A stretch of DNA of 64,000 nucleotides from Magnetococcales bacterium. GTDB taxonomy: Bacteria; Pseudomonadota; Magnetococcia; Magnetococcales; UBA8363. Within the stretch, counting starts at the first letter, position 1; every line of letters begins with the position of its first letter. Below, in pieces: positions 8,273 to 19,894 of the stretch. The DNA lies in assembly GCA_015232865.1 (NCBI GenBank), contig JADFYU010000001.1:118697-182696 (forward strand), given 5' to 3'. The notes beneath the pieces are model-generated. The model was not told the DNA's origin, ran no database searches, and saw nothing but the letters and a program-made list of their open reading frames with translations. Made by a program: the position numbers and the translations under genes.

Positions 8273-8301
8273 GTCTGACCCCGGCTGATCCGGTGTCAGA
8301 C
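8273..8301 (+). terminator. Inverted repeat after miaA, possible terminator
   Basis: GTCTGACCCCGG and CCGGTGTCAGAC pair at 11 of 12 positions around loop CTGAT. No T tract follows, so it may be a weak, Rho-assisted or RNA-stabilising structure rather than a classic intrinsic terminator. Confidence 0.5.
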
Positions 8302-8400
8302 TCCCAATCTTGATTGATGAGCTTACGAAAAAATAAATGAAAGCGCATAAAATATAAAGGTGTGTCGTTTTTGCAAAAAAGTGTTGCATTTATATCTCGA

Positions 8401-8428
8401 TTGTTTTACAATCCATCTGCTTTATACT
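8401..8428 (+). promoter_or_regulatory. Candidate sigma-70 promoter for the outer-membrane barrel gene
   Basis: TTGTTT and TATACT separated by 16 bp in an AT-rich stretch about 85 bp before the start codon. Similarity by eye only. Confidence 0.4.
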
Positions 8429-8514
8429 TTTAATGGGGGAAGTGGATCTAAAAAATCAAGCCACCGCAGCTCCTGGAAGTACTATTCACTAAATCTATGA
8501 AGGGAAAATAAAGA

Positions 8515-9666
8515 ATGAAAAAGTCTCACAATCCTGTATCTAAAGCTGGAAAGTTGTCGGTTGTTGCGTTGGCCACTGTTTTTTCCGTCTTTAGCACCAT
8601 CAGCTCCGCACATGCCACGTATACCACTTACTCTTCTTACGATCACAATGAGAGATCTGATGACGTCACCGACGTCAAAACCTTGTCCACTTCCTCAGGA
8701 AAACAGATTCAGATCATTGCCAGTCGGGCTTCCAGTTCCATTAGAGCCGCCAGCGGCAGCATGTTCAAACAGAATACCACCGGATCTTTGCAGGAGGGTG
8801 GTCAGACGATTCTCTCCAGTTTCAGCGGTTCCGAAGCCGACCAACCCCAATTTGGAGATCTGGGTCGGGAAGTCCGTTCCAGCCTCGTCCAAAGCGGTAT
8901 CTCCGCCGGTGACATGGGCGGCGGTCTGGGTGGGTGGCTCAACGTTTCCTACATCAACTCGGACGATAACAACCTGATAACCCAGTCTGATTCCGACATG
9001 TGGATGATTATCGGTGGTATCGATAAAAAGGTTCTCGACGATGTGGCCATCGGTTTGGCTCTGACTTATGAAGACGTCCAAGTTGATACCAACCTGAACA
9101 ATGCGGGTGCTGGTTTTGCCAACTCCACCGCGTTTTCCTTCACCCCGTATGCAGCGGCTCAATTGACCGACAACGTTACCATCGACGGTTCTTTGGGTGT
9201 TTCCTGGGTTAATAACGACAAGAGAAACGCAGCCGGCGCGACGGCCAGTTATGATTCAGAACGTTATTTCATGGCCATCAACCTCAACGGCTTCACCTCC
9301 ATGGGAGCAGCTAATCTGAGCAGTTCCGTCGGTTGGTTGAACTCTTGGGAAAATCAGGATGGCTATACCGATAGCGCGGCTACGGTTGTTGCTGCCAAGA
9401 AAAACGAGCTGTCCCAACTATCCTTCACCGGTGAAGTGGCCTACCCCAGCGAGACCGTCGAGCCTTACATGAGCATGCGGCTGGAGAAAGATATTACCTG
9501 GACCGATATTGCCGGTGTTACCCATGATGAATACGGCGTTACCCTGGGTGGTGGTGTTCGTTTCATGGTTGGGGAACTCATCGGTGAGATCAACGGTGAC
9601 GTCGATGTCGCCCGCGCCAAATATGATCAATTCTCTCTGATGGGCAATCTGCGCTACGAATTCTAA
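8515..9666 (+). CDS. Autotransporter-type outer-membrane beta-barrel protein
   Basis: A 383-residue secreted protein. A signal peptide (basic MKKS..K, hydrophobic VVALATVFSVFSTISS, cleavage after AHA near residue 34) is followed by ~90 Ser/Thr-rich residues. From about residue 135 (GGLGGWLNVSYINSDDNN) alternating polar/hydrophobic strands run to a terminal aromatic (LRYEF). These are features of an autotransporter beta-domain ending in the BAM recognition Phe. The short N-terminal part lacks passenger-type beta-helix repeats, so it may act as a barrel alone. SD AAGGGAAAA precedes the ATG. It is monocistronic with its own terminator. Confidence 0.7.
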   Translation: MKKSHNPVSKAGKLSVVALATVFSVFSTISSAHATYTTYSSYDHNERSDDVTDVKTLSTSSGKQIQIIASRASSSIRAASGSMFKQNTTGSLQEGGQTILSSFSGSEADQPQFGDLGREVRSSLVQSGISAGDMGGGLGGWLNVSYINSDDNNLITQSDSDMWMIIGGIDKKVLDDVAIGLALTYEDVQVDTNLNNAGAGFANSTAFSFTPYAAAQLTDNVTIDGSLGVSWVNNDKRNAAGATASYDSERYFMAINLNGFTSMGAANLSSSVGWLNSWENQDGYTDSAATVVAAKKNELSQLSFTGEVAYPSETVEPYMSMRLEKDITWTDIAGVTHDEYGVTLGGGVRFMVGELIGEINGDVDVARAKYDQFSLMGNLRYEF

Positions 9667-9692
9667 TTCGCGGCTGTAGATTTTATAGACAT

Positions 9693-9738
9693 AAAAGGCT
9701 GGCTGAATTGGGGGCTTCCCGGTTCGGCCAGCCTTTTT
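9693..9738 (+). terminator. Terminator of the barrel gene
   Basis: Stem AAAAGGCTGGCTGAA / TTCGGCCAGCCTTTT (one mismatch) ending in T5, 26 bp past the stop. Confidence 0.9.
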
Positions 9739-9778
9739 CGTTTTGAACCTGGATACGGTCGTTAAAGAGATGGGTTAA

Positions 9779-9941
9779 CCTAGATACGGCAGTTGTAAGC
9801 GCGCAATCGGCACAACCTCTTGATTCACCTGGCAAACTGGAAAAAAGTCTCATCACCAACAAGGTGACTTCGATTTTTTCCAGTTCACCAGATAAACCAA
9901 TATGTTGCACCGCTTACGCACTTCCAACTGTCGTATCTAGG
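9779..9941 (-). mobile_element. 163-bp palindromic MITE, copy B (TSD GTTAA)
   Basis: Full-length copy with ends CCTAGATACGG...CGTATCTAGG: the TAC on the left is matched by GTA on the right, a compensated change from the TTC/GAA of copy A. The inner arm is also compensated (CTGG / CCAG). GTTAA is duplicated at 9774-9778 and 9942-9946. The right-hand duplicate contains the stop codon of the minus-strand adenylate cyclase, so the element abuts that gene's 3' end. Confidence 0.9.
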
Positions 9942-9942
9942 G

Positions 9943-12153
9943 TTAATGCCGCAGTTTACTGGCGATCTCTTCCAGTTTTGCGGCGAGATTGTTTCTTTCC
10001 AGACTCCCGAGATGATCCGCCTCCACCTGAAGGGCGTACCCCTTGCCGGCGGTCTCTATTTTAAAAGGCTTCAGGCGTTTATGGTCAATGATTCCGTCCA
10101 CCCGATAGGTAATCACCGGGTGGGCGAAGCCTTTGACCTGAATCTCTTCTTGAGCGGTGCAGGCAATCTGTTCCCGGACCAGGGAGTAGGTTTCGTGGGA
10201 AATCAGTATGGTGTCGGGATGGGCGTTATGCTCCAGGCGGCTGGCAAGATTGACGTTGCCGCCAATGATGGTGTAATCCATTCGGTCGTCACTGCCAAAG
10301 TTCCCGACTGTACAAAATCCGGTGGTTATTCCGATGCGAATGCGGAACGGCTGGGAAAATCCCTGCTCATCACGCCAGATTTTTCGCAACTCAACCATGC
10401 GATCCCTCATTTTGATGGCCATGCGCACGCAGGCCACAGCATCTTTCTGCTCTCCCCGGCTGTCGGGGTCGCCAAAAAAAATCATGATGGCGTCGCCGAT
10501 AAATTTATCGATGGTCCCGCCATGCTCCAGGGCAATTTTGGACATTTCATTCAGGTAGGAGTTGAGCAGAGAAGTCAGCTCTTCCGATTCCATGCTGTCG
10601 GTTGTGCTGGTAAAGCCGACGATGTCGGAGAAAAATACGGTCAATTTTTTTCGGCCGGATTGAATCCTCACCTCTTGGCGTCCTTGGAAAATAGAATCAT
10701 AGACCTGTGGGGAGAGGTATTTTGCCAATTTTTTGGAGATGACCTCCAATTCTCCATTGCGTCGATGGAGCCGACCCATGGTCTCTTTGAGGCTTAAGGC
10801 GACGGTTTTGACATTATTGGCGATCGAATCCAGTTCGTCCTGTTTGGTTTGTGGAATATCGTGCAATTTGACCTCCAGATCACCTTGAGAGATCTGGGCG
10901 AGAGCCGCACCGATTCGGTTCACTTTTCGACCCAATCGGCGGACCATTCGAGAGACCAGGAATATCGCCAGCAGAACCATGACGACCATAACGCCAAGGT
11001 TGATCCGGGTGTGCAGCTTGTTGCTTTCGCCGGTTTGATGGCGAATGAGAGCGATCACCTGCTCTTCACGACTGACGGCATGGTCAATCATGGGCGTCAA
11101 CTCCTGCAAAATCTGCGTCGTCTGGCTCATTTTCTGAGAGATATCGTTATCCAACTGGACCAATTGCTCAAACGCACTCTTATAGCTGTCTATCGCCTGA
11201 AAAAGCGAACGCTTTTCCGCTTGGGAAATGCGGGCTTCCCGGATACGTTGGCTCATTAATGCCAAGGTGTTTTGTACGCCCTCAACATGTTTGGATTGCC
11301 GCCCCAACTCCCGATATTCCATCTCGTAATAGAGCAAGGTTCTTAGAAGAAAACTGAACTCCTGGATGGTGTGTGCCTCCAGAATGGCCCCGATTTTTTG
11401 GGCCTGATCCTCCAGGTCATGATGGCTGGCATTTTTCTTTTTGCCGGACAAGCTGTTCAACTCCCGTTCGTAACCCGAAATGCCCGCTTCCAGTTGAGCG
11501 GTCAAGTCGGCATCCAGGTCGGATTGGATCAGGTCGTGACGAAAATCGGCAATCAGTTTATGAATCTGTTTCAGGTATGTTGGCGACCAATAAAAATAAT
11601 ACTCATACTCTTGCCAGCGAATCCGGTTCATGATGGATTGCAAGCCGTAGGTATTGTAGAGGGCAAGGCGGCTACGCAACCCGTCATAGGCGGCATCGCG
11701 CAGTTTGAGACTGACCCCCGTGTTCCGATCAAAACCTCTGGAGCGCCACAGCAAAATGGATTCGGAAAAGGTGGAATGGTAGAGTTGGATCTGCTTTTTA
11801 AGCTTTGGCAGAATTGTTTGTTCTTCCTGATTTTGTTCAAGGGCCTTGTTGGCACCCATGGCAACCAGAACCTCCTCAGCTTTTTTTAGATTAAGCAGAA
11901 CGCGTTGGGCATCTTCGTTGTTCTGCTCGGCATAAAAGCTTTTTTCCGCCTGACGGGATAAGCTGACCAGCATCTCGACCCGCATTAAATGGTTGCGCTC
12001 GTTCTCCTCTTCTTTAACGGTGTTATAGTTGGTCAAGACCTGACTGTTGGTGTAATAAAAGGAGATAACAACACTTACACAGATGATGACCAGCGAACCG
12101 ACAGTTCCAATCAGTTGACCGACGAACTGGTTCAATCCATATTGTTTCATCAT
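9943..12153 (-). CDS. Membrane-bound class III adenylate cyclase with HAMP domain
   Basis: A 736-residue receptor cyclase. It has an N-terminal TM helix (~12-34), a long helical extracytoplasmic sensor region (~40-375), a second TM (~383-402, LGVMVVMVLLAIFLVS) and HAMP. A short coiled coil with ISKKLAKYLSPQVYDSIF follows, then the catalytic domain from ~505. Metal-binding Asp residues are in VFFSDIVGFTS and FIGDAIMIFFGD. The Lys in TIDKFIGD and Asp in MDYTIIGGNVNLASRL fit adenine rather than guanine specificity. It should make cAMP in response to an unknown periplasmic signal. A 164-residue membrane protein is encoded just upstream. Its stop codon lies inside the target duplication of the adjoining palindromic element. 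Confidence 0.9.
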   Translation of the reverse strand: MMKQYGLNQFVGQLIGTVGSLVIICVSVVISFYYTNSQVLTNYNTVKEEENERNHLMRVEMLVSLSRQAEKSFYAEQNNEDAQRVLLNLKKAEEVLVAMGANKALEQNQEEQTILPKLKKQIQLYHSTFSESILLWRSRGFDRNTGVSLKLRDAAYDGLRSRLALYNTYGLQSIMNRIRWQEYEYYFYWSPTYLKQIHKLIADFRHDLIQSDLDADLTAQLEAGISGYERELNSLSGKKKNASHHDLEDQAQKIGAILEAHTIQEFSFLLRTLLYYEMEYRELGRQSKHVEGVQNTLALMSQRIREARISQAEKRSLFQAIDSYKSAFEQLVQLDNDISQKMSQTTQILQELTPMIDHAVSREEQVIALIRHQTGESNKLHTRINLGVMVVMVLLAIFLVSRMVRRLGRKVNRIGAALAQISQGDLEVKLHDIPQTKQDELDSIANNVKTVALSLKETMGRLHRRNGELEVISKKLAKYLSPQVYDSIFQGRQEVRIQSGRKKLTVFFSDIVGFTSTTDSMESEELTSLLNSYLNEMSKIALEHGGTIDKFIGDAIMIFFGDPDSRGEQKDAVACVRMAIKMRDRMVELRKIWRDEQGFSQPFRIRIGITTGFCTVGNFGSDDRMDYTIIGGNVNLASRLEHNAHPDTILISHETYSLVREQIACTAQEEIQVKGFAHPVITYRVDGIIDHKRLKPFKIETAGKGYALQVEADHLGSLERNNLAAKLEEIASKLRH

Positions 12154-12215
12154 GGCTAAGGCCCTTCAGTACGGTTTGGAATGGTCCAGGCACTCTGATT
12201 GGGGTTTCCAATTTG

Positions 12216-12710
12216 TTACTCAGAGTTTTCCTGACCGATGCCGAACAGGATATGGGAGAACAGGATCAGCATGCCGACAAACAACGACCCGACGCCCAGG
12301 TGTGTCCAAAATTCAGTGATAAAAGCATGGTGTGCGGCTTCGCGGCCCATGGATGGTCCCAGTAAAAACATGCTAAACCAAGCCAGCGGATAGAGTCCGC
12401 CCAGACCGATGAGAATCGCCGTTATGGTCTTGAGCTTGCGACGCAGATCCGAGTAGCCCACGACCAGGATGAGGGCGATTGTGGCGGCGCCGATTCCCAT
12501 GGCGTGAAAATGGGCGCGTTGGGCATAACGCCATATTTTAGCGGGACTTTTGCTGTCGTGAAGTGATGAATGTTGGGCGATGCCTTCATCGATCCAATTT
12601 TTAACCGCGTCTTCCTTCATGCCAAACAGCATGCCCATGCCTAATCCGAAGAAGAGGGTCAGCATTGAAATGATTAACCCAAAACGAATGCTAGACAATT
12701 GATTTTTCAT
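12216..12710 (-). CDS. Four-helix membrane protein, unknown function
   Basis: 164 residues with hydrophobic helices at about 9-31, 68-85, 93-115 and 135-157. Conserved-looking polar residues flank helix 2 (RAHFHAMGIG), and a His pair is near helices 3-4 (AAHHAF, WTHLG). These could be metal or haem ligands, but no family is recognised. It is 62 bp upstream of the adenylate cyclase on the same strand and may be cotranscribed with it. The upstream region carries a repeated TTATAAACC motif that may be an operator. Confidence 0.6.
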   Translation of the reverse strand: MKNQLSSIRFGLIISMLTLFFGLGMGMLFGMKEDAVKNWIDEGIAQHSSLHDSKSPAKIWRYAQRAHFHAMGIGAATIALILVVGYSDLRRKLKTITAILIGLGGLYPLAWFSMFLLGPSMGREAAHHAFITEFWTHLGVGSLFVGMLILFSHILFGIGQENSE

Positions 12711-12917
12711 TATTTTTCCTTGAATTATGCCGTTCGATTGTTGATTTGCCGCTTTCCTAAAAGTTGAGCCAAAGCGTTTTTTGAAAAATTGCTACCTTGG
12801 CAGTTAAATCCAAACGAGAACAGTTGTCCAGGATGATTCTAGGTTCTCTGTTTGATCCGGGTTGGGATCTTAATCCGGGAAAAGGGCCGTTATTCCTAAA
12901 TTACTGATGCAACCTGA

Positions 12918-12949
12918 TTATAAACCGTTATAAACCTATGGGTTATAAC
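12918..12949. promoter_or_regulatory. Three-copy TTATAAACC motif, candidate operator
   Basis: TTATAAACC occurs at 12918 and again at 12928, exactly one helical turn apart. It is followed by its near-inverse GGGTTATAA at 12940. The last two form a 10-bp inverted repeat (one mismatch) around TAT. The cluster lies between divergent genes starting at 12710 (minus) and 13262 (plus), so it could serve either. Confidence 0.45.
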
Positions 12950-13042
12950 AGATGCCCACTGCCAACCATTCCCCATATCCGGTTCAGGGATGAGGCCTGA
13001 AAAAGCAATTTGTGGGACAAAAGCAAAACGGGGTGATATAAT

Positions 13043-13205
13043 CCCAGAAACGGCAGTTGTCGGCATGCACCTGGCACAACCCATTGATTCACCTGGCAAA
13101 ACAGAAGAAGATCTGATCACCGACAAGGTGGCGGCGACTTCTTCTGTTTCACCAGACAAATCAAGGGATTGCACCATGCACGCACCGTCAACCGTCGTTT
13201 CCAGG
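13043..13205 (-). mobile_element. 163-bp palindromic MITE, copy F (divergent subfamily, TSD ATAAT)
   Basis: Same length and architecture but the most diverged near-full copy: ends CCCAGAAACGG...CGTTTCCAGG, loop GACAA. The inner stem ACAGAAGAAG / CTTCTTCTGT replaces CTAGAAAAAA / TTTTTTCTAG with full compensation. ATAAT is duplicated at 13038-13042 and 13206-13210. Unlike the other near-full copies it sits between divergent genes, 56 bp ahead of the caspase-like start. Confidence 0.88.
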
Positions 13206-13261
13206 ATAATGGCAGGTCAAAATCTGGTTTTGTGCTCATATTTGAAAAAAGGGGCTTCCCA

Positions 13262-15691
13262 ATGTCAGCCAACATAAAATTGTCAGCCAACATGAAAACC
13301 GTTTGTATTGCTCTGGTCACGATTTTTTTTACCGTCATGCAATCGGTCTCGGAGGGGCAGTCGGCCCCGTTCAGGGGGATGAGTTCTCGCCAGATCTCCA
13401 AGGCGATCCAAATGAACACCCGGCAAATTTTCAAACCCTCTTTTACCATCCAATCCCGATATGCCGGTGCCATGTTTGACGTCGATTTCAGCTCTGATGG
13501 TCGCTGGGCGGCCAGCAGTGGCGGCAATCAGGCTGTCCAGCTTTGGAATTTATTGAACGGTCAGCGAGAATTGGATATGCGGGGGCATAAAGGGGCCGTC
13601 ACCGCCCTGGCTTTTGTGCCGGGTCGCTTCAGTGTGGCCCCCAACACAGAAAAGAAAACCCACCGCAGCAGTCGGAACGGTTTTTTACTGTCGGCATCTA
13701 CCGATGGCACGGCTCGGTTATGGGATTTGAAAGAGGGGATGTCCATCCGTACTTTTCGGGGGCATAAAGGGGCGATTTTGGCCTTGGCCGTCTCCTTGGA
13801 TGGGAAAACCCTGGCGACCGCCGGCCAGGACGGCACGGTTCGTCTGTGGAATGTGGATAAAGAGGGGGCAGAGACTCAACTCTTCAATAATGAGGGGCCG
13901 ATTCATGACGTCGCCTTTTCTCCAGATGGTCAGCACATTCTGGCTGGCGGAAAAAATGGCGCGAAAATCTGGAATCGATCTGGAAAAGGTCCGGGTCGTG
14001 AGTTGAACAGTCATGACGGCGATGTGTCTGCCGTCGCCTGGAGTTCGGACGGTCGGACGGTGGCTGTTGGCCATAAAAAAGGTCCAATCCAACTTTGGAC
14101 GGCGGATGGTGTAAAGCAGTCCCGACTTTCCCTTCATCAACAGACGGTCAACGGTTTGTCTTTCTCGCCGAACGGCGTCTATCTTGCCTCGGCAGGTGAG
14201 GATGAAAATTTAATACTCTGGTCGGTATCCCAGGGGCAGTTGGTCAAAAAATTTGAAGGGCATCAAAAAGGGGTCAACGGTGTGGTCTTTTCGGCAGATG
14301 GGCGTTTGCTCAGCAGTGCGAGCAAGGATCAGACCGTTCGGTTCTGGCAACAGGAGAGCGGTCAGGAGATGGCTCGTCTGGTTTCCATGAAATCGGGTTG
14401 GGCGGTGGTTGCGCCGGATGGCCGGTTTGACGGCACCCTGGATGGCGACGTGGAAGATCGATTGGATGCGATTCAATGGACCGGAGATGGAAAAGTCTTT
14501 TCGATCGATGGTTTTTTGGAGAACTACTATCGACCGGCTCTTCTGGGCCGTTTGTTGACGGGGAAAGAGCTCAAGAGCCAACAGACGGGCATCAATCGTC
14601 GGGCGGCTAATATTTCAGAAGGGTTCTACCTGCCGCCTGAGGTGAAAATCTCAGCGGCCCCAAAAAGTGGATCGCAGCCAACCATGGAACTTCAGGTGAA
14701 TGCGGCGGACATGGGGGGCGGCATCAACGAAATCAGACTTTATCACAACAATAAAATTGTCGATCGGGGTCTGGCCAAACAGCAGGACGTCGAAGATGAC
14801 AAAGGGGCCAAGGTGATCAAAACCGCCTATCAGGTCATGTTGGTGGATGGAGAGAATGTCTTCAAGGTGGTTGGCGTCAGCGATGATCGCATCGAAGGGG
14901 AGGCCGATATTTTTTCCATTGAGCATAGCGAACAAAACAAAGACAAGCCGACTCTGCATCTGTTCGTCGTTGGCATCAATGAATATGCCGACCGAGAGCT
15001 GAACCTGAATTTTGCCGTACCGGATGCCAGCGGGATATTGGATTTTTTCAAGATGTCTCAGGGGAACGCTTTCGAGACGATCAAGACCTATGAGATTTAT
15101 AACGACAAAGCCACGCGCAGCAATGTCGATCAATCGTTGCACGATCTGTACAGAATACCGCCTGAGGATACCGTGGTGCTCTATTTTGCCGGACATGGCG
15201 AGGCGGTCGAGGATCTCTGGTATTTTCTGCCCCACGAGTTGAATGGGACCGATGAAGGGAGCATCAAGGCTCAGGGGTTCTCCTCGGAAAAATTTAAAGA
15301 GCATGTCTCCCGGATCAGCGCCCACAAGATTGTGCTGCTGTTTGACTCCTGTAAGTCCGGTGCCGCGCTCCGGGCTTTGTCGGAGTTTGAAAACAAACGC
15401 TCCATGGCGCTGCTCTCCCGCTCCACCGGCATCCATATCGTAACCGCCACCACCGGCGACCAGTTTGCCATTGAATTGCGGGATCTCAAACATGGTCTGT
15501 TTACCTATGTGCTATTGGAAGGGTTGAACGGCAAGGCGGATGAGCAGCCCGAAGATGACAGAATTTCCATCGCCGAACTGTTGGAATACGTCAAAGTCAC
15601 CGTTCCCCCTCTGAGTCTGGAGTATGATACCGAGGCGCAGACGCCGGTGATCAACTCACGGGGGAGTAATTTTCTGATTACGGAAAATTAG
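13262..15691 (+). CDS. WD40-repeat protein with C-terminal caspase-like (C14) peptidase
   Basis: An 809-residue protein. Residues ~11-34 look like a signal peptide (VCIALVTIFFTVMQSVSEGQS), so export is likely. Seven WD40 repeats between ~65 and ~400 make one propeller (blade ends such as QLWNL, RLWDL, RLWNV, KIWNR, QLWTA, ILWSV, RFWQQ). After an Ig-like linker the caspase/orthocaspase domain begins at LFVVGINEYAD (~565). The catalytic pair is visible: His645 in YFAGHGE and Cys697 in LLFDSCKSG. Such enzymes usually cleave after Arg/Lys or Asp, and the propeller would bind partners. The start is set by AAAAAAGGGG 7 bases upstream. No obvious substrate or partner is adjacent. Confidence 0.88.
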   Translation: MSANIKLSANMKTVCIALVTIFFTVMQSVSEGQSAPFRGMSSRQISKAIQMNTRQIFKPSFTIQSRYAGAMFDVDFSSDGRWAASSGGNQAVQLWNLLNGQRELDMRGHKGAVTALAFVPGRFSVAPNTEKKTHRSSRNGFLLSASTDGTARLWDLKEGMSIRTFRGHKGAILALAVSLDGKTLATAGQDGTVRLWNVDKEGAETQLFNNEGPIHDVAFSPDGQHILAGGKNGAKIWNRSGKGPGRELNSHDGDVSAVAWSSDGRTVAVGHKKGPIQLWTADGVKQSRLSLHQQTVNGLSFSPNGVYLASAGEDENLILWSVSQGQLVKKFEGHQKGVNGVVFSADGRLLSSASKDQTVRFWQQESGQEMARLVSMKSGWAVVAPDGRFDGTLDGDVEDRLDAIQWTGDGKVFSIDGFLENYYRPALLGRLLTGKELKSQQTGINRRAANISEGFYLPPEVKISAAPKSGSQPTMELQVNAADMGGGINEIRLYHNNKIVDRGLAKQQDVEDDKGAKVIKTAYQVMLVDGENVFKVVGVSDDRIEGEADIFSIEHSEQNKDKPTLHLFVVGINEYADRELNLNFAVPDASGILDFFKMSQGNAFETIKTYEIYNDKATRSNVDQSLHDLYRIPPEDTVVLYFAGHGEAVEDLWYFLPHELNGTDEGSIKAQGFSSEKFKEHVSRISAHKIVLLFDSCKSGAALRALSEFENKRSMALLSRSTGIHIVTATTGDQFAIELRDLKHGLFTYVLLEGLNGKADEQPEDDRISIAELLEYVKVTVPPLSLEYDTEAQTPVINSRGSNFLITEN

Positions 15692-15702
15692 GTTTCGTTG
15701 AA

Positions 15703-15865
15703 CCTAGATTCGGCAGTTGGAAGTGCGTAAGCGGTGCAACATATTGGTTTATCTGGTGAACTAGAAAAAATCGAAGTCACCTTATTGGTGATGAGACTTT
15801 TTTCTAGTTTGCCAGGTGAATCAAGAGGTTGTGCCGATTGCGTGCTTACAACTGCCGAATCTAGG
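15703..15865 (+). mobile_element. 163-bp palindromic MITE, copy C (TSD TTGAA)
   Basis: Full-length copy in the opposite orientation to most others, nearly identical in reverse complement to copy A. TTGAA is duplicated at 15698-15702 and 15866-15870. It lies 11 bp after the caspase-like gene, again with the wobble-paired strand in sense with the gene it follows. Confidence 0.9.
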
Positions 15866-15940
15866 TTGAAATTCGGAAGGTTTCGTCTCCATTATCCTAA
15901 GCCCGGTCAAATTTTTGAGGGTGCCGAGAATCTGGGGTGA

Positions 15941-18597
<2,657 letters not shown>

Positions 18598-18604
18598 CCA
18601 AGCC

Positions 18605-19717
18605 ATGCAATTGACCGCCCTCCACGACCGGCACCGCTCTCTTGGCGCCAAAATGATGGATTTTTCCGGTTGGGACATGCCTCTGCACTATGGGTCGCAG
18701 GTCAAGGAACACCAGGCGGTGCGAACCGGGTGTGGTCTGTTTGATGTTTCTCATATGGGGGTGATCGATCTCCAAGGGGAAGGAAGTCTCTCCCTGTTAC
18801 AGCGTATTCTGGCCTGCGATGTGGCTCGGCTGCCGATTGTGGAGCCGGGGCAGGCGGGAAGTGCGCTTTATGGTTTGATGCTCAACGATCGGGGCAATAT
18901 CGCCGATGATTTGATTGTCTATCGACTGGCCAGTGATTTTTTTTCCTTGGTGGTCAATGCCGGAACCCGGCAGAAAGATCTGGCCTGGATCCGCGCCCAC
19001 GCCATCACTTTTGGTGTGAATGTTCAAGAACGCGGGGATCTTTCGATTTTGGCCGTACAGGGACCAAAAGCGCGTGAAAGTCTGGCCCACGCCCTGCCTC
19101 GGTCGTTGCTGGAAAAAGTAACCAATCTGCCGGCTTTCCATTTTTTTGAACAGGATGAATGGCGGGTGGCGCGGACCGGTTATACCGGCGAGGATGGCTT
19201 TGAACTCATGATTCCCAGCGAATGGTCCGAACGGGTCTGGAACGGCTTGCTGCGGGCCGACGAGTCTACGCCAATCGGTCTGGGGGCGCGGGACACTTTG
19301 CGTCTGGAAGCGGGACTCAATCTGTACGGTAGTGATATGGACGCCAAGCACCATCCGTTGGAGTCCGGGGTTGGCTGGACGGTGCATTGGGAGCCTTCGG
19401 AGCGAGATTTTATCGGTCGCCAGGCCTTGGAATTGATCCGCTATCAGCCTGACCTGAAAAAACGTGTCGGACTGTTTCTGCCCGGAAATGGCGTGTTGCG
19501 CAATTATCAGCGGGTTATTTTCAATGGTCGAGAGGTGGGGGAGATCACCAGTGGTGGTTATTCACCAACATTAGGAAAGGGGATTGCCTTGGCCAGAGTC
19601 GATGGAGAGTTGAAAATCGGCACGACCTGCCAGGTGGAGATCCGAGGTCGACTGTTGCCGGTACAGATGGTGCGACCTCCTTTTGTCAAAAATGGGCGAT
19701 CTTTGTTGACGGTTTGA
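18605..19717 (+). CDS. gcvT: Glycine cleavage system T protein (aminomethyltransferase)
   Basis: Moves the methylene unit from the H-protein lipoyl arm to tetrahydrofolate, releasing ammonia. The 370-residue protein has the family blocks ALHDRHRSLGAKMMDFSGWDMPLHYGS, CGLFDVSHMG, TGYTGEDGFEL, GARDTLRLEAGLNLYG and SGGYSPTLGKGIALA. The ATG has AAAGGGA upstream; an ATG nine codons earlier overlaps kdsA and is less likely. The gene would normally be followed by gcvH. Here a decayed palindromic element sits on its stop codon, then an unrelated acyltransferase, then gcvPA. Confidence 0.97.
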   Translation: MQLTALHDRHRSLGAKMMDFSGWDMPLHYGSQVKEHQAVRTGCGLFDVSHMGVIDLQGEGSLSLLQRILACDVARLPIVEPGQAGSALYGLMLNDRGNIADDLIVYRLASDFFSLVVNAGTRQKDLAWIRAHAITFGVNVQERGDLSILAVQGPKARESLAHALPRSLLEKVTNLPAFHFFEQDEWRVARTGYTGEDGFELMIPSEWSERVWNGLLRADESTPIGLGARDTLRLEAGLNLYGSDMDAKHHPLESGVGWTVHWEPSERDFIGRQALELIRYQPDLKKRVGLFLPGNGVLRNYQRVIFNGREVGEITSGGYSPTLGKGIALARVDGELKIGTTCQVEIRGRLLPVQMVRPPFVKNGRSLLTV

Positions 19718-19718
19718 A

Positions 19719-19868
19719 CCTAATTTCGGCTGCTATCCGCAAGCTTCAGGTACAACTTCTTGATTTCCTGGGGAAACCGTAAAAAATCTTCTCACCAACC
19801 AGGGCTTTCGTATTTTTCAAGTTCACCGGATCAATCCAACTGTTGCTCCGCTTGCGCACGGCAAGTGC
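19719..19868 (-). repeat. Decayed copy (H) of the 163-bp palindromic element
   Basis: Starts CCTAATTTCGGCTGC, then left-arm-like ACAACTTCTTGATTTCCTGG, loop region CTCACCAACCAGGG, and right-arm-like AGTTCACCGGATCAATCC and CGCTTGCGCAC. The right terminus is lost. TTGAA at the left boundary overlaps the gcvT stop codon; no right-hand duplicate remains. Confidence 0.65.
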
Positions 19869-19894
19869 AAAAAAAAAAAATCAAGGATTTCCCC

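Noticed and set aside
15734..15940. Small ORF starting MQHIGLSGELEKIEVT, recurring at 9683-9910, 12896-13177 and 56478-56762
   Set aside because: It is the palindromic element read in one frame. The frame differs or runs into unrelated sequence between copies, and substitutions follow arm pairing rather than codon positions.
18598..18604. Glycine riboswitch ahead of gcvT
   Set aside because: gcvT begins seven bases after kdsA, leaving no room for an aptamer; none was seen upstream of gcvPA either.
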